Shown in pieces: positions 32,552 to 45,317 of a stretch of 64,000 nt of DNA. The stretch spans positions 186,001 to 250,000 of the forward strand of contig NZ_JADKRS010000004.1 in the NCBI RefSeq assembly GCF_015351075.1. Direction: 5' to 3'. Source of the stretch: Clavibacter sp. VKM Ac-2873 (GTDB lineage: Bacteria > Actinomycetota > Actinomycetes > Actinomycetales > Microbacteriaceae). A program made the position numbers and the translations under genes. The stretch's first letter is position 1; every line of letters starts with the position of its first letter. Under the pieces are notes generated by a model. The model did no database searches. It saw nothing but the letters and a program-made list of their open reading frames with translations, and was not told the DNA's origin.

Positions 32552-33838
32552 TCAGCCGAGGATCGAGCGCGCGAACCACGCGTTGCGGAACTTGTGCGTC
32601 GGATCGAGGCGCTCGGCGAGGGCCAGGAAGTCGCCCGATCGCGGGTACAGCGGGGCGATGTCCGCCGCCTGGGCGGTGAAGACCTTGCCCCAGTGCGGAC
32701 GCGCGCCGAACGGCCGGATCGCGGCCTCGAGCTCGGCGAGCACCGCCTCGACGGCCGCCTGGTCGCGCTTCCACGTGAAGTGCAGGCCGATGGTCGTCTG
32801 CCCGAACTGGGGGCTCAGCCACAGGCGGTCCTCGGCCACGGCGCGCAGCTCGCAGACGAGGAGGATCGGGCGGATCCGGTCGCCCATCTCGCGCAGCGCC
32901 CGCACGGCCTCGACGGCCCGGTCGAGCGGCACGTGGAACTCCGACTGGATCTCCTCGCCGTCGCTCGGCGTGAAGCCCATCTTGAAGTGCGAGAGGCGGT
33001 CGGACCAGAGGCCGACGACGCCGAGCTGCGAGGTGCTGTTCACCGGATCGATGCCGAGGATCGGGTGGCGTTCCTCGGTGGCGGCCGGCGCCCCGAAGTA
33101 GTCGGCCACGATCACCTCGTCCTCGGGCTGGCCGTCGACGTCGAGCGGCACGCGGCTCTTCAGCCACACCTGGTCGGTGGCCTCGCCGAAGCGCGTGAAG
33201 ACGCTGACGCTGTACGCGCCGCCGAAGACGTCCTCGAGGTTCGCGTCGAACGCGTCCCAGGAGAGGCCCTCGAAGACGCGCTGGCGCACGAGGTAGGCGG
33301 GCTCGACGTCGAGCGTCACGCGCGTGACGACGCCGAGCGCGCCGAGGCCCACCACGACGCCGTCGAAGTCGTCGTCCCCGCGGCGGTACGTGACGGTCTC
33401 GCCGTCGGCCGTGATCAGCTCGAGCGCCGCGACGGCCGTGCCGAGGTTGCCGTTGCCGATCCCGGATCCGTGGGTCGCCGTCGCGATGGCGCCGCCGACC
33501 GAGATGTGCGGCAGCGACGCGAGGTTGTGGATCGCGAGGCCCTCCTCGCCGAGGAGCTCGGCGAGCTTCCCGTAGGCGAGGCCCGCGGAGAAGGTGGCGG
33601 TGCTGGCGTCGCGGTCGATCACGAGGTCGGCCGGCAGCTCGGCGAGCGAGACCAGCACGTCGGAGTCGGCGATGTCGTTGAACGAGTGGCGGGATCCGAG
33701 GACGCGGATGCGCGTCGCGTCGCGGACGATGCCCCGCAGCTCCTCGACGCTCGTCGGCGTGCGGACCCCGCTCGCCCGGTACGCGTAGTTGCCGGCCCAG
33801 TTGGTGCCCGCGGTGCCCTGCTCGATGGTGTCGGTCAT
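32552..33838 (-). CDS. aldO: FAD-binding alditol oxidase
   Basis: A 428-residue VAO-type flavoenzyme that oxidises polyols (xylitol, sorbitol) at C1, giving aldose and hydrogen peroxide. The covalent-FAD histidine is seen as His51 in L-G-S-R-H-S-F-N, as in Streptomyces AldO. The FAD domain (20-190) includes P-H-I-S-V-G-G-A-I-A-T-A-T-H-G-S-G; the C-terminal D-arabinono-lactone-oxidase-type domain ends H-P/H-W-G-K. A GAGGAG site precedes the ATG at 33838. It follows beta-galactosidase on the same strand, after a terminator-like hairpin, which places it in a sugar/polyol block. Confidence 0.88.
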   Translation of the reverse strand: MTDTIEQGTAGTNWAGNYAYRASGVRTPTSVEELRGIVRDATRIRVLGSRHSFNDIADSDVLVSLAELPADLVIDRDASTATFSAGLAYGKLAELLGEEGLAIHNLASLPHISVGGAIATATHGSGIGNGNLGTAVAALELITADGETVTYRRGDDDFDGVVVGLGALGVVTRVTLDVEPAYLVRQRVFEGLSWDAFDANLEDVFGGAYSVSVFTRFGEATDQVWLKSRVPLDVDGQPEDEVIVADYFGAPAATEERHPILGIDPVNSTSQLGVVGLWSDRLSHFKMGFTPSDGEEIQSEFHVPLDRAVEAVRALREMGDRIRPILLVCELRAVAEDRLWLSPQFGQTTIGLHFTWKRDQAAVEAVLAELEAAIRPFGARPHWGKVFTAQAADIAPLYPRSGDFLALAERLDPTHKFRNAWFARSILG

Positions 33839-33937
33839 GCGTCCTCCTCGCGCCCGCCATCGGACGCCGTCGTCTCCAGCTTGCCCGCCCTCCGGTCGGA
33901 GGGCGAGCGATGTCGTGCGGTCGATGCGCGCGGGGCG

Positions 33938-33967
33938 CGGCGGCGGGCCCCGGGAGGCCCGCCGCCG
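33938..33967 (-). terminator. Probable terminator of lacZ
   Basis: A perfect 12-bp GC stem with a 6-base loop (CCGGGA), six bases past the stop of the beta-galactosidase gene. Confidence 0.55.
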
Positions 33968-33972
33968 GTCCG

Positions 33973-38142
<4,170 letters not shown>

Positions 38143-38146
<4 letters not shown>

Positions 38147-39159
38147 GCGCGCGCCCCCTTCTTCCTCGCTGCGGCGGCTTCCCGCTCCTCCTTGGGCTTC
38201 CTGTTGGTGATCGCGAGGAAGACGAACGACAGGATGAACGCGGCCAGGGCGATGATGACCGCCTGGGCCGCGGCGACGCCGTAGTCGTTGTACGCGAACG
38301 CCGTGGTGTACGCCGACAGGTTCGGCGTGTACTGCGAGTCGATCGCGGGGGCCGAGGTGGCGAGCACCTGCGGTTCCGCGAACAGCTGCAGCGTCCCGAT
38401 GATCGAGAACACGGTCGCGAGCACGAGCGCCGGCCGGATCAGCGGCAGCTGGATCGACAGCGCCGTGCGCCACGCGCCCGCGCCGTCGATGCGCGCGGCC
38501 TCGTAGACGTCCCCGGGGATCGACTTGAGCTGGGCGATGATGATGAGCATGTTGTAGCCCGTGTAGGTCCAGGTCACGATGTTCGCGATGGACCAGAGCA
38601 CGGTGCCCGCCCCGAGGAAGTCGAGCTGGATCCCGAACATCTGGCCGATGTCGATGATGGGCGACAGGCCCGGGATGTAGAGGAAGCCCCACAGGATCGT
38701 CGCGATGACGCCCGGGACGCCGTACGGCATGAAGTACGCGGCCCGGAAGAACTGGGGCCACTTCGCCGACGCCGACTCGAGCAGGAGCGCGAGGATCGTG
38801 CAGAGGATGATCATCACCGGCACCTGCACCACGCCGAACAGCAGCACCCGGCCGATGGACGCCGTGAACGCGTCGTTCGCGAGCGCCAGCGCGTAGTTCT
38901 CGAACCCGGCGAACACGGTCGTGACGCCCTGCTCGCCGAACAGGCCCTCCCGCCGCACGGTCGTGAACGACTGGAACACCGCGTAGAGGATCGGGAGGAC
39001 GAAGGTCAGCAGGAACACCGCGAGGAACGGCGCGAGCATGACCCACGGCGCGATGGTCTGCGACTTCTTCAGCTGGCCCTTCGTGACGCCCGAGCGCGGG
39101 GCGCGGGCGGGGCGGGTGGCGGCGCGCGCGCCGCTGGCCGGTCGCGTGTCGACGCTCAT
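38143..39159 (-). CDS. Carbohydrate ABC transporter permease (MalF type)
   Basis: A 338-residue permease with a basic N-terminal tail (R-P-A-R-A-P-R-S-G-V-T-K-G-Q-L-K-K-S), six or seven membrane helices and the EAA loop Y-E-A-A-R-I-D-G-A-G-A-W-R-T-A. It belongs to the CUT1 MalF-like group and pairs with the following permease to form the channel. Its ATG overlaps the stop of the solute-binding protein gene (ATGA), and its own stop overlaps the next start, so the three are translated together. Confidence 0.92.
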
Positions 39160-40511
39160 GCGGAGGCCGCCTCGACCGTGAGGCCCTTGTTGCGGAAGGC
39201 CTCGATCACGGCCTCCTGCGCGAGGGGCAGGGATTCCACGAGGGTCTGGCCGCTCGTGAGCTTGCGGCGGAACTCGTCCTGGAGGGTGTTGAGCGTGAAC
39301 TGCGTGAGCGGGCACCAGGACCAGTCGAGGTTCTGCTCCTTCGCCGCCGGCGCGAACACCTCCTCGTTGTAGCTCTGGCCGCTGAACCACTCGCTCGGCT
39401 GCTGGCGTGCGGCGCCGATGTAGTCGGGGGAGGGCGACCAGCCGATGCCGGAGTTCTCGATCATCGCGTCGATGCCCTCCTTCGACGTGGTCATCCACGT
39501 CATGAACTTGAGCGCCTCCGCCGGGTGCTTGCTGTTGGCCAGCACGGCCGCGGTGGATCCGCCGAGGTAGCTGGATCCGTACGCCCCGTCGAAGCCCCAG
39601 GTCTGCATGGGCGCGACCTTCCACTTGCCCTCGCCGCCGGAGACCGACTGGATGAGGGCGTCGCCCCAGCTGGCGCTCGTGACGCCGAAGACCTTGCCGT
39701 CCGCGGCGGCCGCGGTCCAGGGCGGGGAGAAGGCCGAGTACGTGGTGTTGACCACGTCGTCGTCGATGGCCTTGTCGAAGAACGCGGCGACCTCCATCGT
39801 GCGCTCGTCGAGCATGTCGACCACCCAGCGTTCGCCGTCGACCTTGAACCAGTTGGCGCCGGCCTGCGTCGCGTAGGAGGTGAAGACGGAGGCGTCGGCG
39901 ACGGGGAAGCAGTCGAGGTAGTTGCCGGCGCCGGTCTTGCGCACCTCGGCGCCGAGCGTCGCCCAGTCGTCCCAGGTCGCCGGCGGCTGGCCGCCCACCT
40001 GGTCGAGGAGCTCGCGCTGGTAGTAGAAGGCCATGGGGCCGGAGTCCTGGGGGATCCCGAAGACGCCGTCCTGGAAGCTGACCTGCTTCCACAGCGCCTC
40101 GTCGTACTTGTCGCGGTACTCCTCGACGCCGTAGCGGGTGAGGTCGACGAGCCCGTTGGCGAGGAGGAACTCGGGCAGCTGCCGGAGCTCGACCTGGCCG
40201 ATGTCGGGGCCGCCGCCGGCCGTGATGGCCGAGTACATCTTCTGGTAGCCGCCCGCGTTGCCGCCGGGGATCCAGACGGCCTCGACCTGGATGTCCGGGT
40301 TCTGCGCGTTCCAGACGTCCGCGACCTTCTGCAGGTCCTTCAGCCACGCCCAGTACGTGAGCGTGACCTTCTCGCCGGCCGCGACGGCCGGGATGACCGG
40401 ATCGGAGTTGACCAGCCTCCCGCCCGGTGCCGAGCACGACGCGAGGGCCAGCGTGCCCGCGGCGGCGGCCCCCACCCCCAGTGCCTGTCTCCTGCTGATC
40501 GAATGCGTCAT
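39156..40511 (-). CDS. Extracellular sugar-binding lipoprotein of the ABC importer
   Basis: A 451-residue solute-binding protein of family 1. The N-terminus has a twin-arginine S-R-R-Q-A-L-G motif and a lipobox L-A-S-C (Cys near 26), so it is exported and lipid-anchored at the outer face of the membrane. The mature part shows the family's T-L-T-Y-W-A-W-L start and the W-N-A-Q-N-P-D-I-Q-V-E strand. The position before two permeases and lacZ suggests a beta-galactoside or similar oligosaccharide; the ligand is inference. The start follows a GGGAGG site; a TAGAGT -10-like box lies at 40562-40567 on the minus strand. Confidence 0.92.
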   Translation of the reverse strand: MTHSISRRQALGVGAAAAGTLALASCSAPGGRLVNSDPVIPAVAAGEKVTLTYWAWLKDLQKVADVWNAQNPDIQVEAVWIPGGNAGGYQKMYSAITAGGGPDIGQVELRQLPEFLLANGLVDLTRYGVEEYRDKYDEALWKQVSFQDGVFGIPQDSGPMAFYYQRELLDQVGGQPPATWDDWATLGAEVRKTGAGNYLDCFPVADASVFTSYATQAGANWFKVDGERWVVDMLDERTMEVAAFFDKAIDDDVVNTTYSAFSPPWTAAAADGKVFGVTSASWGDALIQSVSGGEGKWKVAPMQTWGFDGAYGSSYLGGSTAAVLANSKHPAEALKFMTWMTTSKEGIDAMIENSGIGWSPSPDYIGAARQQPSEWFSGQSYNEEVFAPAAKEQNLDWSWCPLTQFTLNTLQDEFRRKLTSGQTLVESLPLAQEAVIEAFRNKGLTVEAASA

Positions 40512-40561
40512 CGCATCCCTCCCGTCGTCGTTGATGGCAGATGGGCCGGAGCCCTGCGATC

Positions 40562-40567
40562 ACTCTA
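40562..40567 (-). promoter_or_regulatory. Possible -10 box of the sugar ABC operon
   Basis: TAGAGT on the minus strand, about 50 bases before the ATG at 40511. Just upstream is an AT-richer tract (GAATAAGTTTCG on the minus strand) that could hold the -35 and an operator; no regulator gene is adjacent. Confidence 0.35.
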
Positions 40568-40631
40568 AGCGCGCGACGAAACTTATTCCTCACCCCTGGT
40601 AGGGATTCCCGGGAGACGGACGGGAGCCGGC

Positions 40632-40892
40632 TCAGCGGCGGGCCCCCCGATTCCGCACGGCCCACTCGAGGGCGTGCATCGCCTGGTCCTTCGTGAGGCG
40701 CGTCTCGAGGCCGCAGTGCGGGCAGACCACGCGGTAGGTGGAGCGCAGCGGGATCAGCGGGACGAGGAACACGGTCGCGCGGACGGTGCGGTGGAGCACG
40801 CGCTGGGCGCTCGTCACGCCGCAGCGGAGGCACGCGAACGTCACGATGACCACGAGGGCGTCGCGCGCCCGGGTGCCGAACAGGAGGATCAC
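40632..40892 (-). CDS. Zinc-ribbon protein, small
   Basis: An 86-residue protein. Two Cys-pairs form a zinc ribbon: C-L-R-C near 22-25 and C-P-H-C near 58-61. Between them a hydrophobic stretch V-F-L-V-P-L-I-P-L could be a membrane-associated strand; this layout, with Y-R-V-V-C-P-H-C-G, recurs in a small actinobacterial zinc-ribbon family of unknown role. The GTG start at 40892 follows TAGCCT by six bases, so it is probably leaderless. Confidence 0.7.
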   Translation of the reverse strand: MILLFGTRARDALVVIVTFACLRCGVTSAQRVLHRTVRATVFLVPLIPLRSTYRVVCPHCGLETRLTKDQAMHALEWAVRNRGARR

Positions 40893-40898
40893 CTGCCG

Positions 40899-40904
40899 AG
40901 GCTA
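40899..40904 (-). promoter_or_regulatory. -10 box of the zinc-ribbon gene, leaderless
   Basis: TAGCCT on the minus strand, six bases before the GTG at 40892. Confidence 0.55.
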
Positions 40905-41011
40905 CGCGCGGCCGGCGGAGCATAGGCGGTGGGGCGGCCCCCGGACGAGGAGGCGACGCTCGGCGGATCACCCGGTACGTTCGGAGGACACACCCAGCAG
41001 ATCGGCCCCGC

Positions 41012-41077
41012 ATGACCACGCACCACGACGGCGCGCACGTCACCCCGGCGACGGCCTGCCCGCGGGGATCCGCGTGA
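41012..41077 (+). CDS. Possible 21-residue leader peptide coupled to nfeD
   Basis: A short frame beginning at ATG and rich in His, Thr and Ala, whose TGA overlaps the GTG of the NfeD-like gene (GTGA). GGAGG lies about 25 bases upstream, too far for a usual site. It may be a coupling leader; protein function is doubtful. Confidence 0.2.
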   Translation: MTTHHDGAHVTPATACPRGSA

Positions 41078-41562
41078 TCGTCTTCGTGGTCGTCGGTGCC
41101 GTCGGCCTCCTGCTCCTCCTCTGCAGCATCGTGCTCGGCGACATCCTCGACGCGATCGGCGGTGGCGACGGCCTCGTGTCCGGCGTCGCGCTCGGCGCGG
41201 CCCTCGCCATCTACGGCGTCGGCGGCGTGCTCGCCGACCAGGCCGGCATCGGCTCCGGCGGCGCCATCGCGATCGCCGTCGCCCTCGCGCTCGTGGCGCT
41301 GGTGGTCGTGCAGCTCACCGTCCGCTTCGTCGCGAAGCAGGAGAGCGGCGGCTCGTACTCGCCCGTCGGCATGGTCGGCGTCGTCACGTCGCCGACCTCG
41401 CCCACGGGCGGCGAGGTGCGGCTCGAGCACATCCGCGAGCTGGAGCGCCGGCTCGCCATGAGCGCCGAGCCGCTGGCCGTCGGCACCCGCATCCGCGTCG
41501 TCTCGGAGGACGGGTTCCGCGTGCGCGTGGAGCACGACCCCGACGGCGCCCCCACCACCTAG
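41074..41562 (+). CDS. NfeD-like membrane protein
   Basis: A 162-residue protein: three hydrophobic segments in the first 95 residues (I-V-F-V-V-V-G-A-V-G-L-L-L-L-L, then two more), followed by a soluble OB-like domain with G-M-V-G-V-V-T-S and a final V-R-V-E-H-D-P. This short form (no protease domain) matches NfeD/YuaF partners of flotillins. The flotillin gene starts 31 bases downstream on the same strand. The start is uncertain: GTG at 41074 is the first that keeps the first membrane segment whole. Confidence 0.75.
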   Translation: MIVFVVVGAVGLLLLLCSIVLGDILDAIGGGDGLVSGVALGAALAIYGVGGVLADQAGIGSGGAIAIAVALALVALVVVQLTVRFVAKQESGGSYSPVGMVGVVTSPTSPTGGEVRLEHIRELERRLAMSAEPLAVGTRIRVVSEDGFRVRVEHDPDGAPTT

Positions 41563-41593
41563 CAGCACCCGTCCCAACGAGAGGAACCATCCC

Positions 41594-43045
41594 GTGGACC
41601 TGATCTCCGGCGGCACGACAGCCATCGCCGTCATCGTCGTCATCGTCATCCTGGTGGCGCTGGTGGCGTTCATCGCCTCCCGCGTCCGCCGCGTCCCGCC
41701 GAACCAGGCGCTCGTCATCGTCGGCCGCAACGCCGAGAGGAGCGAGGGCGGCGCCGGGTTCTCCAGCCCGCAGAAGGTCATCATCGGCGGCCGGACCTTC
41801 ATCTGGCCGATCTTCCAGGAGGGCTTCACGCTCTCCCTCGAGCAGTACCAGACGAGCGTCACGGCCGAGGCGCGCGACGCGAACTTCATCAACACCGCCG
41901 TCGTCGCGACCGTGAACTTCAAGGTGACGGGCACGGAGGACGGCGTGCGCCGCGCCGTGCAGCGCTACCTCCTCCAGCAGGACGCCCTGCCGGAGATCGT
42001 GCGGCAGTCGCTCGAGGGCGCGATCCGCGGCCTCATCGGCGACCGTCCCGTCGACGAGCTCGTGAAGAGCTTCTCCGTCGTGGCGCAGGAGGCCGTGAAC
42101 CAGACCAAGAACGACCTCGCGGAGCTCGGCCTCCAGATCGAGACGCTCAACGTCCGCGAGATCACGACGCCCGGCAGCTCCTACCTCGACGACCGGGCCC
42201 GCTCGAACGCCGCGCGCGCCCGCCAGGTGGCCGAGGTCGCGGAGGCCGAGAACAAGAGGATCTCCGCGCTCGCCGCGATCGAGAACGACCAGCAGACCGC
42301 CGAGCGCCAGCTCGAGCTCGACCTGCGCCGCGCGGCCATCAAGGCCGACACCGACCGCGCCAACGCCACCGCGTACGCGGCGGGCGAGCTGGCCAAGGCC
42401 GAGCAGGACCGCCTGGTCGCCGACCAGGAGCGCACCGCCGTGGCCGCGCAGGCCGAGGTCTCGAAGGAGCGCCTCCGCATCGACGTGGAGCTCCCCGCCG
42501 AGGCGCGCAAGTACGCGACGGTGCAGGACGCGCAGGCCGCCCGCGACGCCGAGAAGGCGAAGGTCGACGTGGAGGTCTACCAGCGCACGCAGAACGCCGA
42601 GGCCGCGAAGACCGCGGCCGTGAACGAGGCGGCGTCCATCACCGCGCTCGGGAAGGCGAACGCCGACGCGATCCAGGCCCGCGGCCAGGCCGAGGCCGAG
42701 GCGGCCGCCGCGCTCGCCGAGGCGCAGAACAAGCTGTCGCGCGAGGCCCTGCAGGCGCGCATCATCGCGTCGATGCCGGAGATCGCCCGCGAGATGGCGG
42801 CGCCGCTCGCCAACGTCGACAACATGACGATCATCTCCGCGGACGGCGCGAACGCGCTCAACCGCTCGGTGGCCGAGAACATGGCGACGCTGCCGAAGCT
42901 GCTCAAGGACACCACGGGCATCGACGTCGCCACGGCGCTGAGCTCGTTCCTGGGCTCGACGGCCGCGGGCGCGTCCGCCGGTGCCGGATCCACCTCCACG
43001 GATGTCGGCCCGAAGACGGCCGCGTCCGAGGGCGCCGGGATCTGA
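41594..43045 (+). CDS. Flotillin (SPFH domain) family protein
   Basis: A 483-residue membrane scaffold protein. One N-terminal membrane segment (8-29, V-I-V-V-I-V-I-L-V-A-L-V), an SPFH/band 7 domain (30-210, with V-P-P-N-Q-A-L-V-I-V-G-R and R-D-A-N-F-I-N-T-A-V), a long Ala/Glu-rich coiled coil (205-400) and a Gly/Ser/Ala-rich end. Flotillins organise membrane microdomains. The NfeD-like gene directly upstream is the usual partner. GTG start behind a GAGAGGAA site. Confidence 0.93.
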   Translation: MDLISGGTTAIAVIVVIVILVALVAFIASRVRRVPPNQALVIVGRNAERSEGGAGFSSPQKVIIGGRTFIWPIFQEGFTLSLEQYQTSVTAEARDANFINTAVVATVNFKVTGTEDGVRRAVQRYLLQQDALPEIVRQSLEGAIRGLIGDRPVDELVKSFSVVAQEAVNQTKNDLAELGLQIETLNVREITTPGSSYLDDRARSNAARARQVAEVAEAENKRISALAAIENDQQTAERQLELDLRRAAIKADTDRANATAYAAGELAKAEQDRLVADQERTAVAAQAEVSKERLRIDVELPAEARKYATVQDAQAARDAEKAKVDVEVYQRTQNAEAAKTAAVNEAASITALGKANADAIQARGQAEAEAAAALAEAQNKLSREALQARIIASMPEIAREMAAPLANVDNMTIISADGANALNRSVAENMATLPKLLKDTTGIDVATALSSFLGSTAAGASAGAGSTSTDVGPKTAASEGAGI

Positions 43046-43094
43046 TCCCGATGCCGGGGCTCCTCGGGGCGCACGTCGCCCCGGGGAGCCCGGC

Positions 43095-44300
43095 GTGAGA
43101 CGCACGAGCCCGTTCCGGGCGCTGTGGGGCGCGAACGCGCTCTCCAACCTCGCGGACGGGCTCGTCTTCGTCGCCATGCCGCTCGTCGCGGCGGGCCTCA
43201 CGGACGACCCGCGCGGCGTCGCGGGACTCGCGACCACGTACGCGCTCGTGCGGCTCCTCGTCGCGCTGCCTGTGGGCGTGTACGTCGACCGGCTCGACCG
43301 GCGCACGCTGATCGTCGTCGCGAACGCCCTCCGCGGCGTCGCCGTGCTGGGGCTCGCCGTCACGATCCAGTCGGGCGTCGCGTCGCTCGCCGTGCTCTAC
43401 GCGGTGATGGCCGTGGTGGGCGTGCTCGAGAGCGCCGCCGACGGGGCCGCGGTCGCCGTGCTGCCGTCGATCGTGCCGGCAGGCCGCCTCGACCGGGCGA
43501 ACGCGCGCATCACCGGCACGCAGCTCGTGGCGGACGAGTTCGTGGGGCCGCCGCTCGGCGGGATCCTGTTCGCGCTCGCCGCCGCGGTTCCCGTGTACGC
43601 GACGGGCGGGCTGTGGGTCGCGGCCGGGGCGGTGGCGCTCGCGCTGCCGCGGCGGGTGGATCCGGCGCCTTCCGCTTCGGGGCCGCGGCCCTCCGTCTTC
43701 CGCGAGGCCGCGGAGGGCGTGCGCTGGCTCGCCGGGCACCGCGTCGTCGGATCCCTCGCCCTCATCGGCGGCCTCGCCAGCGTCGGCTACATGCTGCCGT
43801 TCTCGGTGCTGGTGCTCTTCGCGGGGGAGCGGCTCGGGCTCGACGCCGCCGGCTACGGCGTGCTCCTCGCGGCCAGCGCGCTCGGCGGCCTGGCCGGATC
43901 CGCGATCGCCGCGCCGCTGCGCGCCCGCCTCGGCTCCCGCGGCACGATCACCGCGGCCCTGACGCTCGGGGCGGCCAGCCTCGCGGGCCTCGCCGTGACG
44001 CGGGACCCGATCGTCGCGGGGATCCTGCTCGCGCTCTACATCCTGCACGCGGTGGTCTGGAGCATCTGCGCGACCACGCTGCGCCAGCGGCTCGTCCCGG
44101 CGGACCTCCTCGGCCGCGTGGGCGCCGCGGGCCGCGTGGTCAGCCTGCTCGGCCTCGCCGCGGGATCCGCGCTGGGCGGCACCCTCGCGACCTCGGGGAT
44201 CGCGCTGCCGACCGTCGCGGGTGCGGTCGTGTTCGCGGGATGCGCCGTGCTCGCGGTCGTGGCGCTGCGCGGAACCGCCGACCGGGATCCCGCGGCCTAG
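43095..44300 (+). CDS. MFS transporter, drug-efflux type
   Basis: A 401-residue protein with about twelve membrane helices in the enterobactin-exporter/EntS (DHA3) style. It begins with R-A-L-W-G-A-N-A-L-S-N-L-A-D-G and has the loop 2-3 motif V-Y-V-D-R-L-D-R-R. It should export small molecules by proton antiport; substrate unknown. GGGGAG lies six bases before the GTG at 43095. The TAG stop shares a CTAG with the convergent Rieske gene. The gene follows flotillin by 49 bases. Confidence 0.85.
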   Translation: MRRTSPFRALWGANALSNLADGLVFVAMPLVAAGLTDDPRGVAGLATTYALVRLLVALPVGVYVDRLDRRTLIVVANALRGVAVLGLAVTIQSGVASLAVLYAVMAVVGVLESAADGAAVAVLPSIVPAGRLDRANARITGTQLVADEFVGPPLGGILFALAAAVPVYATGGLWVAAGAVALALPRRVDPAPSASGPRPSVFREAAEGVRWLAGHRVVGSLALIGGLASVGYMLPFSVLVLFAGERLGLDAAGYGVLLAASALGGLAGSAIAAPLRARLGSRGTITAALTLGAASLAGLAVTRDPIVAGILLALYILHAVVWSICATTLRQRLVPADLLGRVGAAGRVVSLLGLAAGSALGGTLATSGIALPTVAGAVVFAGCAVLAVVALRGTADRDPAA

Positions 44301-45178
44301 CCCGCGTGCGGCAGCCGCACCTCCACGAGCCCGCCCGTGACGCGCGTCTCGAAGCGCGGCTGCGGCGCGGTCGCCGGGCCGTGGATGACCTCGCCGGTCG
44401 CCAGGCTGAACACGCTGTCGTGCCACGGGCACGTGACGCACGCCGCGCCGGTCTTCGGGTCGGTCCCGAGCTCGCCCTCGTGGAGCGGCGCGGAGAGGTG
44501 GCTGCACACGTCGCTCAGGGTGTCGACCGTCATGCCGTTCCTGCGGACGAGGAGCGGGAGGCCCGCGACGTCACGCGCCGTGAGGCGGCCGTCGGGCAGG
44601 TCGTCGAGGCGGCCGAGCTCCTGCCAGCCCGCGGGGAAGCGGTGCGGCACGTCCTCGGCGTGGTCGGCGCCCGCCGCCTGGCGGTAGGCGAGGTGGCCGC
44701 CGAGGAACCCGCCCGCGGAGACGAGGCACAGGCCCGCGAAGCCGAGGACCTTGCCGCTCGTGTGCCTGCCGCGGGCGCGCTGGATCCACGAGAGGCCGTA
44801 GAGGCCCGTCGCGACCGCGTTGGCGGCGGAGTGGACGATGCCGACGCGCATCTGCTGCTCGTGCAGCTGGGACCAGTCGGCGTAGCCGGAGACGATGGAG
44901 GGCGCGGCGCTCAGCACGCCGACGCCGACGAGCGCGCGGCTCGCCCTCTCATTGCCGGGCAGGAGGTCGAGCACCGCGGAGGAGATCCACGCGCCGGTCG
45001 GGACCAGGACGGCAGCCGGGTGCAGCGGGTGCCCGAACGGCACGCCGTGCAGCAGGTCGGCGAGCGCCCGCGGCTTCAGCAGCGCGGTCACGACGCCCTT
45101 CACCCGGTCGACGATCGGATCCAGCGCATCCGCGTCCTCGATCCGCGTCACCGCCTCGACCAGCCCGATCTCCCGCAT
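44297..45178 (-). CDS. DUF2231-Rieske [2Fe-2S] fusion protein
   Basis: A 293-residue membrane protein in two parts. Residues 40-165 are DUF2231-like with four hydrophobic segments (G-H-P-L-H-P-A-A-V-L-V-P-T-G start). Residues 180-290 are a Rieske iron-sulfur domain with cluster ligands in C-S-H-L-S-A-P-L and C-P-W-H-D-S-V-F. It probably carries electrons at the membrane face, though the partner oxidase or reductase is not seen here. A GGAGG site lies before the ATG at 45178. The fusion occurs in other actinobacteria; its reaction is not settled. Confidence 0.85.
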   Translation of the reverse strand: MREIGLVEAVTRIEDADALDPIVDRVKGVVTALLKPRALADLLHGVPFGHPLHPAAVLVPTGAWISSAVLDLLPGNERASRALVGVGVLSAAPSIVSGYADWSQLHEQQMRVGIVHSAANAVATGLYGLSWIQRARGRHTSGKVLGFAGLCLVSAGGFLGGHLAYRQAAGADHAEDVPHRFPAGWQELGRLDDLPDGRLTARDVAGLPLLVRRNGMTVDTLSDVCSHLSAPLHEGELGTDPKTGAACVTCPWHDSVFSLATGEVIHGPATAPQPRFETRVTGGLVEVRLPHAG

Positions 45179-45304
45179 GGTGCCTCCGTCCCGAGCGCGA
45201 CACCGTCGCCCTCCTCCCAGGCAACGCCTGCGGGGGAGCACTGACAAGACCGAGGGCACGGTCGCCCCCTGTGGGCGATCTCCGCCCGGTGCGCGCGCCG
45301 TCCC

Positions 45305-45310
45305 TAGCCT
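45305..45310 (+). promoter_or_regulatory. -10 box of the MFS gene, near-leaderless
   Basis: TAGCCT ends seven bases before the ATG at 45318. The GGAGGG between them is too close to the ATG to act as a normal ribosome site. Confidence 0.5.
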
Positions 45311-45317
45311 CGGAGGG

